From Mariprofundaceae bacterium (GTDB lineage Bacteria; Pseudomonadota; Zetaproteobacteria; Mariprofundales; Mariprofundaceae), in the NCBI GenBank assembly GCA_027018975.1, contig JALUXN010000296.1:1-6245 (forward strand): DNA of 6,245 nucleotides. Reading direction: 5' to 3'. A model generated the notes under the pieces. The model searched no databases. It was not told where the DNA came from and worked only from the letters and a program-made list of their open reading frames with translations. Position 1 is the stretch's first letter; each line of letters opens with the position of its first letter. Made by a program: the position numbers and the translations under genes. Positions 1 through 5,801 of the stretch are shown one piece after another.

Positions 1-2286
1 TTTCGCCAGATTGCGCGCTTTAATGGTCAGCCGGCGGTTGGGCTGGGTGTGGTGAAGGTGACTGGCGGCAATGCGGTGGCGGTGGTCGATGCAGTGAAAC
101 AGCGGCTGCGCGATGAGATTCTCCCCGCCCTGCCGCCGGGGTTGCAGATCGGCGTGGCCAGCAATGATGCCGATATTATTGAGGGGATTGTCGATGGCTT
201 GAAGGAGCATCTGGTGGAGTCGATCCTGCTCGCCTTTATTGTCGTGCTGCTCTTTCTGCGCAGTGTGCGGGCGACATTGATTGTGACGGCGGCGATTCCG
301 GTGTCGATGCTCAGTGCCATTGCTGTGGCCTACGCATTCGGCTTTACGCTTAATCTGATGACGCTGCTGGCGCTGCTGCTGTTGATCGGCATTGTCGTGG
401 ATGACGCGATTGTGGTGCTGGAGAATGTCTATCGTCACCGCGAGGAGGGGTTGGCGCCGGATCGTAAAACGGCCGCGCTCAACGGTAGCCGCCAGGTGAC
501 CTTCGCGGTGGTGGCAGCGAGTTTCAGTATTGTGGCGATTTTTGCGCCGGTGATGTTTATGGATGGCATGATCGGTCGTTTTTTCAATGCTTTTGCGGTG
601 ATTGTGTCGTTCGGCGTGCTCGCCTCGCTGTTTGTGGCACTGACGTTGATTCCGATGCTCTGCTCGCGCTATCTGCATGTGCAGCCGGAGCATGGCCGGC
701 TCTATCGCCTGCTGGAGTCCGCTTTTCTGCGGCTGGATGGGGCATATCGTGGGTTGTTGGGTGTCTGTTTGCGTCATCGCTGGCTGGTGCTCGGCTCGGC
801 GGCGCTGCTGTTTGTCGGCAGCTTGTCGCTGTTCGGTATGATCGGGAAGGGGTTTGTGCCGCAGGAGGATGAGGGGCGGTTTATGATTATTTTCAAATCG
901 CTGCTCGGATCGAGTGTGACCGCTACCGACAGTCGGTTGAAGGCGGTGGAGCGGGTGTTGGCCGCTGATGCCGATGTGCGCAGCTACTTCAGCATGATCG
1001 GCTCGGGGCAGCGCGGGCAGGTGAATCAGGGCGTGATCTATGTGCGGCTGAGTGACAAGTCGCAGCGCAGTCGTAAACAGTGGGATATTCTACCGCAGAT
1101 TCAGGCGCAGCTCGATGCGATTCCCGGTCTGCACGCCTTTGCGGTGAAAGTGCCGATTGTCGGCGGTGGGCAGCGCGGCGAACCGCTGCAGTTCGCGCTG
1201 GCTGGCAGTGATCTGCATGTGGTGGCGCGCCTGTCGCATGCGCTGAAGCAGCGGCTCGATGCGATCCCCGGTATGGGACACCTCGATCTCGACCTGCAGC
1301 TTGATCTGCCACAGCTGCAGCTGCAGATCGATCGTCAGCGGGCGCGCGATCTGGGTATCTCCGCCGCCGAGATTGCGCAGACGGTGGGGGTGCTGGCCGG
1401 TGGCTATGATGTGGCCAAGTTCAACGATCTGCCCGGCGATGGCAATCGATACAATATTCGTTTGAAGGTGCAGCGCGGTCAGTTGGCTGAGCCGGATGAT
1501 CTGCGCAAGATCTATCTGCGCACGGCCGCTGGCGCGCAGGTGCGGCTCGATACGATCGCCGGCTGGCAGCGGCAGCTGGGCGCGGCGGTGATTCAGAAGA
1601 TGGATCTGCGCTATGCGGGGATGTTCTATAGCGCGCCGAGTATGCCGTTGGGCGGGGCGGTGGATCATGTCAATCAGATTGCCGATGAACTGTTGCCGGC
1701 CGGTTATCGGATTATTTACACGGGGCAGGCGGCGGAGTTCAAAAAGACCGGCAAGAATATGCTCTTTGCGTTTGGCATTGCGATGATTCTGATCTTTATG
1801 GTGCTGGCCAGTCAGTTCAACTCCTTCGCGCAGCCGTGGGTGCTGCTGCTGGCGCAACCGATGGCCATCGCCGGCGGCGTGGCGGCGCTGATGATCACCG
1901 GCGATACGCTCAATATCTTCTCCATGATCGGGCTGGTGTTGCTGGTCGGATTGGTGGCCAAGAACTCGATTCTGCTGGTCGATCTGACCAATCAATATCG
2001 CAGTGAAGGGATGACGATCGATCAGGCGCTGCGCGAGGCGTGTCCGGTGCGGATGCGGCCGGTGTTGATGACGTCGCTGACCATTATTTTCGCTATGTTG
2101 CCGGCGGCACTGGGGCTGGGTAAGGGGAGCGAGATGACCATTCCGATGTCGGTGGCGGTGATCGGCGGCATGATCTCCTCCACGCTGCTGACGCTGGTGG
2201 TGGTGCCGGCCGCTTACTCTTTGCTGGAGCATGGTTTGCAACGTCTGGCGGTAGTGCGTTTGCGCAGACGGGGAGGTGCGCTGTGA
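1..2286 (+). CDS. RND-family (HAE1-type) efflux transporter permease, 5'-truncated by window edge
   Basis: Inner-membrane proton/substrate antiporter of a tripartite efflux pump. The frame is open from base 1, so the first codon here is internal; 761 residues remain. Aligning the paired TM4 aspartates (residues 134-135, codons 400-405, motif GIVVDDAIVVLENVY) with AcrB D407/D408 implies that about 273 N-terminal residues are missing, giving a usual full length near 1,030. The rest of the proton relay is present: Lys654 (codon 1960-1962, GLVAKNSILLVD) matches AcrB K940, and Thr691 (codon 2071-2073, RMRPVLMTSL) matches T978, with the nearby Arg684. Between TM7 and TM8 lies a full periplasmic docking/porter half starting GKGFVPQEDEGRF. 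TM8-TM12 end in VVVPAAYSLLE and a basic tail. These are family features and I see no broken residue. The stop overlaps the start of the outer-membrane gene, so the two are probably co-translated; the adaptor gene is presumably upstream. Substrate cannot be read from sequence (multidrug, dye or detergent by family). Confidence 0.96.
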   Translation, partial: FRQIARFNGQPAVGLGVVKVTGGNAVAVVDAVKQRLRDEILPALPPGLQIGVASNDADIIEGIVDGLKEHLVESILLAFIVVLLFLRSVRATLIVTAAIPVSMLSAIAVAYAFGFTLNLMTLLALLLLIGIVVDDAIVVLENVYRHREEGLAPDRKTAALNGSRQVTFAVVAASFSIVAIFAPVMFMDGMIGRFFNAFAVIVSFGVLASLFVALTLIPMLCSRYLHVQPEHGRLYRLLESAFLRLDGAYRGLLGVCLRHRWLVLGSAALLFVGSLSLFGMIGKGFVPQEDEGRFMIIFKSLLGSSVTATDSRLKAVERVLAADADVRSYFSMIGSGQRGQVNQGVIYVRLSDKSQRSRKQWDILPQIQAQLDAIPGLHAFAVKVPIVGGGQRGEPLQFALAGSDLHVVARLSHALKQRLDAIPGMGHLDLDLQLDLPQLQLQIDRQRARDLGISAAEIAQTVGVLAGGYDVAKFNDLPGDGNRYNIRLKVQRGQLAEPDDLRKIYLRTAAGAQVRLDTIAGWQRQLGAAVIQKMDLRYAGMFYSAPSMPLGGAVDHVNQIADELLPAGYRIIYTGQAAEFKKTGKNMLFAFGIAMILIFMVLASQFNSFAQPWVLLLAQPMAIAGGVAALMITGDTLNIFSMIGLVLLVGLVAKNSILLVDLTNQYRSEGMTIDQALREACPVRMRPVLMTSLTIIFAMLPAALGLGKGSEMTIPMSVAVIGGMISSTLLTLVVVPAAYSLLEHGLQRLAVVRLRRRGGAL
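2271..2278 (+). promoter_or_regulatory. Shine-Dalgarno of the outer-membrane channel gene
   Basis: GGGAGGTG lies inside the last codons of the RND gene, seven bases before ATG 2286. That spacing favours ATG 2286 over the GTG at 2283, which would have only four bases. ATG 2286 overlaps the upstream stop TGA (2284-2286) by one base, the classic TGATG arrangement for translational coupling. Confidence 0.7.
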
Positions 2287-3614
2287 TGATTCGGATGATG
2301 GTGCCGGTGGTCGTTTGGATGCTGTGTTCGGTGGGTTCGGCGCAGGCGCAGACGTTGCCGGAGACGGTGGCGCAGGCGCTCGCCTATGCACCATCGATGC
2401 AGGCGGCCGAGGCGGCGCGGCGCGCCAGTGATGAGGATTTTGTCCTCGGACGTGCCTGGCTGCGTCCCTATGTGGTTGCCAAAGGGGCGATCTATACGCG
2501 CGATCAGGATTACACCTACAAGCGGCCGAATCCCATTCTCGCCAACAAGGTGATGAACCATCAGCGCAGTTATGGGGTGACGCTCTATCAGCCGCTCTTC
2601 GATCTGGAGAAGTGGGCAGGCTATCAGCAGGGCAAACTGCTGCGTGCGACAGGCGAATTGAAGCTGGCACTGCAGCGCCAGCAGGTGATGTTGCAGGTGG
2701 CGGCGGCGTGGCTGGCGGTGGTGCGGGCGCAGGCTGGTCTGGCAGCGGCGGCGCAGAGTGAGCGGGAGATGAGTAGGGTAGCGAAGCAGGCGCAGGTCGC
2801 TTTTGATGTCGGTACGGTGGCGGTGAACGATTCGCTGTCGGCAAGCAGTCGGCGCGATCTGGCCAAGGCGCGCCGGATTCGTGCCGCACAGGCGCTGGCC
2901 GAGGCTAGGGCGCGGCTTGATTCACTGGCCGGCCATCCGGTCTCGATGCATGTTGAACTGCCGGCGCATGTGCAGCCGCTGCGTGCCGAGCCGGATCAGC
3001 TGGCGGTGTGGGAGCGGCGTGCGGCGTCAGCGGCGATTGATGTGCAGCTGCATGACGATGCGCTGGAGATGGCCGATGCCGGCAAATTGAAGGCGCTCGG
3101 CGGGGCGCTGCCGAAGGTGCAGGTGGTGGCCGGCTGGAATCGGGATAACAGTTCGGACGGCATTTATGGCGGCACGCAGCTGACCGACGCCTCGATCGGC
3201 GTGGAGTTCAGTATGCCGCTCTATGCCGGCGGTGGTACATGGGCGCAGCAGCGCAAGAGCCTGCATCAGAAGCGGCAGGCGGAGTTTGCCCTGCAGGAGG
3301 CCAAGCGCAGTGCGCGATTGGCGGCCAGAGAGGCGTTTTTGGAGTTGCAGACGACGGCTGCCGAGGTGCAGGCGCTCGATGCGGCATTGGCCAGCGCCAA
3401 GGTGGAGCGGCGCGCTGCTGCGGCGGGCTATGCGGCGGGTATCCGTAGTGTCACCGAAACACTCGATGCCGAGGCGCGTCTGGCTATCGCCAAGCAGCGC
3501 TATGCCGATGCGGTTGCCCGTCACAGCATGGCCTATTTGCGACTGCTGGCTGCTGCCAATCAGTTGACGGTTGAGCGCATGCGGGCGGTGGACCGGCTGT
3601 TCGGTGCATCGTGA
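2286..3614 (+). CDS. TolC-family outer-membrane efflux protein
   Basis: Outer-membrane channel that forms the exit duct of the RND pump encoded just upstream. It has 442 residues from ATG 2286, a normal length for the family. Residues 1-21 look like a Sec signal peptide: Arg3, a hydrophobic core VPVVVWMLCSVG, and a signal peptidase I site after SAQA. Cys14 is not in a lipobox, so this is not a lipoprotein. The two-fold internal repeat of the family is visible. The strand segments YGVTLYQPLFDLEKW (96-110) and IGVEFSMPLYAGG (304-316) each precede long alpha-helical, Ala/Gln/Arg-rich hairpins. The paired helix-end motifs are FDVGTVAVNDSLSASS (173-188) and YAAGIRSVTETLDAEA (382-397). The latter matches the usual Y..G..s..e.LdAe signature. 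It resembles the type I secretion branch (TolC proper) more than the NodT lipoprotein branch. The start is supported by a strong Shine-Dalgarno and coupling to the RND stop. Its substrate follows the pump and is unknown. Confidence 0.93.
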   Translation: MIRMMVPVVVWMLCSVGSAQAQTLPETVAQALAYAPSMQAAEAARRASDEDFVLGRAWLRPYVVAKGAIYTRDQDYTYKRPNPILANKVMNHQRSYGVTLYQPLFDLEKWAGYQQGKLLRATGELKLALQRQQVMLQVAAAWLAVVRAQAGLAAAAQSEREMSRVAKQAQVAFDVGTVAVNDSLSASSRRDLAKARRIRAAQALAEARARLDSLAGHPVSMHVELPAHVQPLRAEPDQLAVWERRAASAAIDVQLHDDALEMADAGKLKALGGALPKVQVVAGWNRDNSSDGIYGGTQLTDASIGVEFSMPLYAGGGTWAQQRKSLHQKRQAEFALQEAKRSARLAAREAFLELQTTAAEVQALDAALASAKVERRAAAAGYAAGIRSVTETLDAEARLAIAKQRYADAVARHSMAYLRLLAAANQLTVERMRAVDRLFGAS

Positions 3615-3778
3615 GAGGTGTCGGGCGCGGTGCTGTTCTGCTGCGGCTCTTCTGATTGAGGTGTTGGACATGGTAACCATTCAGCCACATGCTGGAACTG
3701 TTCAGATCGCCCATGGTTTGTTCGATAGCAAGGCGAACACGCGCAGTGTGCTGTTGCACATGAGCATGTTCAACGCAG
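3615..3778. other. Convergent intergenic gap between the two efflux operons
   Basis: This 164-base gap separates the stops of the plus-strand TolC-like gene and the minus-strand DUF2955 gene. It is less G+C-rich by eye than its surroundings. It holds most of the long palindrome (3696-3812) and most of a possible 43-codon ORF (3670-3801). I see no T-run following a GC-rich stem in either direction, so no textbook intrinsic terminator. There is no tRNA-like or IS-like sequence. Confidence 0.8.
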
Positions 3779-3801
3779 CTAGCGGGCAAACCGTGGGATG
3801 A
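3670..3801 (+). CDS. Possible small ORF, 43 codons, unknown product
   Basis: ATG 3670 is preceded by GAGGTG (3658-3663) with a six-base gap, a reasonable ribosome binding site. The frame runs 43 codons to TGA 3799-3801 and starts MVTIQPHAGTVQ. The peptide has no clear membrane segment, no signal peptide and no motif I recognise. The frame is almost entirely within the palindrome described separately, and its end overlaps the last codons of the convergent DUF2955 gene by 23 bases. The open frame may simply be a by-product of the palindrome mirroring real coding sequence: both strands share a TVQ-hydrophobic reading at the outer arms. It could be translated as a tail of the upstream operon transcript. 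I would not annotate it firmly. Confidence 0.18.
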   Translation: MVTIQPHAGTVQIAHGLFDSKANTRSVLLHMSMFNAASGQTVG

Positions 3802-3812
3802 GCTGAACAGTT
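3696..3812. repeat. 117-base interrupted palindrome / long imperfect hairpin
   Basis: The outer arms AACTGTTCAG (3696-3705) and CTGAACAGTT (3803-3812) are exact reverse complements. Pairing continues inward as follows: 3707-3709 with 3799-3801; 3710-3724 with 3783-3797; 3726-3729 with 3778-3781. A 5 x 6 internal loop follows. Then come 3735-3745 with 3761-3771 (nine pairs of eleven) and TGTGC-TGTT-GCACA (3747-3760) as the apical hairpin. By hand I count about 46 pairs including four G-U in plus-strand RNA. The right arm includes the stop codon (3779-3781) and last ten codons of the DUF2955 gene. It sits where two convergent transcripts end, so it may act as a 3'-end barrier, RNase III substrate or factor-assisted terminator, but no T-tract flanks it. 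An inverted duplication or a decayed miniature element are alternatives. Confidence 0.75.
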
Positions 3813-4846
3813 GCGAAAGATGTAACAAGCCGGCTGGCGGCCATGCCGTAGAGGGCGATGGCGATGAACAGGAGCAGGCGGCTGTAGAATGTGTGGCTGG
3901 CGCTGTCGCTGGTGAGGCTGTCGGTGAGTGAGGGGGCGAGGATGACCAGCATGGTGATCAAGGCGTAGTTCCACATCTCAGCGCTGGCTGTGTGATCGGC
4001 GAAGATTTTCGGGCCGATGAGGCAGCAGACGATGGCGATGAAGAGGGTATAGAGCAGCAGCGACGGCCAGATGGTGAGCAGCTGCCAGCCGATCAGCGCC
4101 AGCAGGCCGCCCCAGAGGGTGGAGGCGAGCAGGGCGCGCGCCATGTTGCGGGTGTCGGCGCTGCTGGCTTGTTGCCCCATGCTGGCGGTTTTGAGCATCA
4201 GTGGCAGGTAGGCCATGCTGTTGCTGCTGAACAGACAGAAGATGACCACCGGAAAGACAATCAATAGCGGCCGCAGGGCGCGTTGGCGAATGGTGTCGAG
4301 GTTTGTTTCTGCAGTGTGATCAGCAGGTTGTGTCGCTGGGGGCGAGCATTGGTCTGGTAGCAGGGCGTGCGCCACCATCACCATGGCGATGCCGAGGGCG
4401 GCGGAGATGGCGAGGCTCTGCGCTACCAGCTGCATGGCGCTGATATTGACCGAGCCGATGGCGATCACCAGCGCCAGTCCCAGACTCATCAGCAGGCCGA
4501 TCACCGGCGCGCCGCCTTTGGCGCTGAAGTAGAAACAGCCGAACCACGCGGGCAGGAGCAGCAGCAGGGCGGCGCCCTTGGAGATCTCAAACAGCGGCAT
4601 CAGGATGGCCATGCTGATCAGTGTCGGCAGCAGCAGGGCGGCGAAGATGACAATCGCCTTTTTCAGATTGGGTGCCGGCATCGGGCTCATCAGCAGCACC
4701 ATGGTGAGCAGCGGCATCAGGAAGGATAGCGGCAGCGCCAGCAGTTGCGAGATCAGCAGCGACAGGCTGCTGCCGAGGGCGAGGCGCAGGGTGCGGCGGG
4801 CGGTGTGCTGCGGTGTCAACGCATCGGAGCCGGCTTCAGTAGGCAT
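3779..4846 (-). CDS. DUF2955 / FUSC-like inner-membrane exporter component
   Basis: Polytopic inner-membrane protein, 355 residues. Very hydrophobic stretches fall near residues 21-40, 41-56, 62-86, 90-108, 113-133 and 140-163, then a polar, probably cytoplasmic linker (164-190, rich in Pro, Asp and Thr), then 191-218, 238-261, 262-282, 291-306 and 320-345. This two-halves layout recalls the FUSC/AaeB transporters, and the opening (RRTLRLALGSSLSLL, with LP.SFLMPLL following) is what I recall for DUF2955 proteins. The family assignment is from memory, not a search. The start ATG (4844-4846) overlaps the end of the HlyD-type gene by 11 bases and lacks a clear Shine-Dalgarno, which suggests translation by coupling. 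By analogy with AaeA-AaeB it would be the inner-membrane pump partner of the adjacent adaptor, moving small aromatic or organic acids or similar compounds; that is inference. The stop codon and last codons lie in the 3696-3812 palindrome. Confidence 0.85.
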   Translation of the reverse strand: MPTEAGSDALTPQHTARRTLRLALGSSLSLLISQLLALPLSFLMPLLTMVLLMSPMPAPNLKKAIVIFAALLLPTLISMAILMPLFEISKGAALLLLLPAWFGCFYFSAKGGAPVIGLLMSLGLALVIAIGSVNISAMQLVAQSLAISAALGIAMVMVAHALLPDQCSPPATQPADHTAETNLDTIRQRALRPLLIVFPVVIFCLFSSNSMAYLPLMLKTASMGQQASSADTRNMARALLASTLWGGLLALIGWQLLTIWPSLLLYTLFIAIVCCLIGPKIFADHTASAEMWNYALITMLVILAPSLTDSLTSDSASHTFYSRLLLFIAIALYGMAASRLVTSFATVQLIPRFAR

Positions 4847-5801
4847 AGCTGAGCAGTGCGGCGAGGCGAATCTGAATCACCGCCAGTGTGTTGAGCAGCG
4901 GATGATCGCCGGTTAGTACGATGGCCGAGGCCTGCGAGCCGAGCCGCAGCGTCAGCGGTTGCCCATCGTCACCGGCCGGATAATCGAAATCGATAATGAC
5001 TGGGAAGCGTTGCGCAGCGCGCAGCCAGTCGCGCTCATTTTTTACGCTCGGCAGGCCGCCAGTCGGCGTGGGGCCGAGTGAGACGCCGAAGCCCAGTTCA
5101 CGCACGCGGCCGGCAAAGACCTGGCCGGGCAGCATGTCGAAGATCAGCTTGGCCGGGTCGCCCGGCTTGATGTGGCCGAGGTTGTTTTCGGTGAAATCGG
5201 CCTGCAGCCAGATTGATTGACGCGAGATGAAGGTGAGCAGCGGCTTGCCGGCGGCGGCGAAGTGGCCTTTGCTGATCTGCACATTGGTGACCACGCCGTT
5301 CTCCGGCGCAAAGATCCGACTGTGTTGCAGGTTGAGCTCGGCCTGTGCGAGGCGGGCGCGGGCGGCATCCAGTTTGCCGCGCGCCGAATCGAGCGACGCT
5401 TTGGCCGAGTCGATGCGCCGCTCCGAGATGGCGCCGCGATCCTGTTTGCGGATGCGCCGCATGCGTTGCAGATCTTTACTCGCCTTCTCCACCGCCGCCT
5501 GCGCCGATTGCAGATTGGCCTTGGCGTTGTTGCGGTCGAGCTTGTATTTGTCCGGGTCGATGGTGAGCAGCAGGTCGCCGGCTTTGACCGGCTGATTGTT
5601 GCTCACTGCCACCTCGGTGACGCGGCCGGAGATCTCGGCGGCCACCGGCACCACCAGCGCATGCACCCGCGCCTGCGAGGTGTAGGGGGTGAAGCGGTCG
5701 GCGACCAGATGCCAGCCGATCAGCAGTGCCGCCAGCAGTATCAGGATCAGCGTCCACCGTTTGACAGGGTCGCGCTCTGGGTGGTCACTCTGCTCCGTCA
5801 T
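4836..5801 (-). CDS. HlyD-family membrane fusion protein (EmrA/AaeA-like periplasmic adaptor)
   Basis: Periplasmic adaptor linking an inner-membrane pump to an outer-membrane channel; 321 residues, usual for the AaeA/YibH size class. In order: short charged N-terminus; one membrane anchor at about 16-34 (WTLILILLAALLIGWHLVA); first half of the lipoyl domain (about 42-82, with VVPVAAEISGRVTEVAV and the hairpin NNQPVKAGDLLLTIDP); an alpha-helical coiled-coil hairpin, about 87-160, rich in Ala, Lys, Gln and Arg; second lipoyl half (SRIFAPENGVVTNVQISKG, 161-179); then a beta-barrel domain (SIWLQADFTENNLGHIKPGD). The C-terminus is a hydrophobic tail around residues 302-321, as seen in YibH-like adaptors. 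The start ATG 5799-5801 is supported by GGGAGGAG just upstream. It overlaps the NodT-like gene by 17 bases and the DUF2955 gene by 11, so the three form one operon. No residue looks damaged. Confidence 0.93.
   Translation of the reverse strand: MTEQSDHPERDPVKRWTLILILLAALLIGWHLVADRFTPYTSQARVHALVVPVAAEISGRVTEVAVSNNQPVKAGDLLLTIDPDKYKLDRNNAKANLQSAQAAVEKASKDLQRMRRIRKQDRGAISERRIDSAKASLDSARGKLDAARARLAQAELNLQHSRIFAPENGVVTNVQISKGHFAAAGKPLLTFISRQSIWLQADFTENNLGHIKPGDPAKLIFDMLPGQVFAGRVRELGFGVSLGPTPTGGLPSVKNERDWLRAAQRFPVIIDFDYPAGDDGQPLTLRLGSQASAIVLTGDHPLLNTLAVIQIRLAALLSYAY

Noticed and set aside
49..51. GTG as the start of the RND gene
   Set aside because: The frame continues upstream to base 1 with typical RND sequence (FRQIARFNGQPAVGLG), so this codon is internal and the gene is cut by the window.
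2319..2330. Lipobox in the TolC-like protein (Cys14)
   Set aside because: Residues before the Cys are WML rather than L-A/S-G/A, and a good signal peptidase I site (SAQA) follows at residues 18-21.
1090..2889. 599-codon minus-strand ORF antisense to the RND and TolC-like genes
   Set aside because: It is Pro/His/Arg/Gln-rich with no domain, and it crosses two clearly real genes; long antisense frames are expected in G+C-rich coding DNA with strong codon bias.
3747..3760. TGTGC-TGTT-GCACA as an intrinsic terminator
   Set aside because: The stem is only five pairs and is not followed by a T-run on either strand; it is better seen as the tip of the larger hairpin.
3696..3812. Integron attC recombination site
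   Set aside because: Size and imperfect palindrome fit, but the ends lack the RYYYAAC and GTTRRRY core sites, and the neighbouring genes are operonic rather than cassettes.
3484..3828. 114-codon minus-strand ORF across the gap and the end of the TolC-like gene
   Set aside because: It overlaps two real genes in other frames, has low-complexity Ser/His/Arg/Pro composition, and lacks a ribosome binding site.
3992..4729. Plus-strand ORFs rich in Glu, Gln, His and Gly over the DUF2955 gene
   Set aside because: These are complements of hydrophobic Leu/Ala codons of a membrane protein; no initiation signals or homology.
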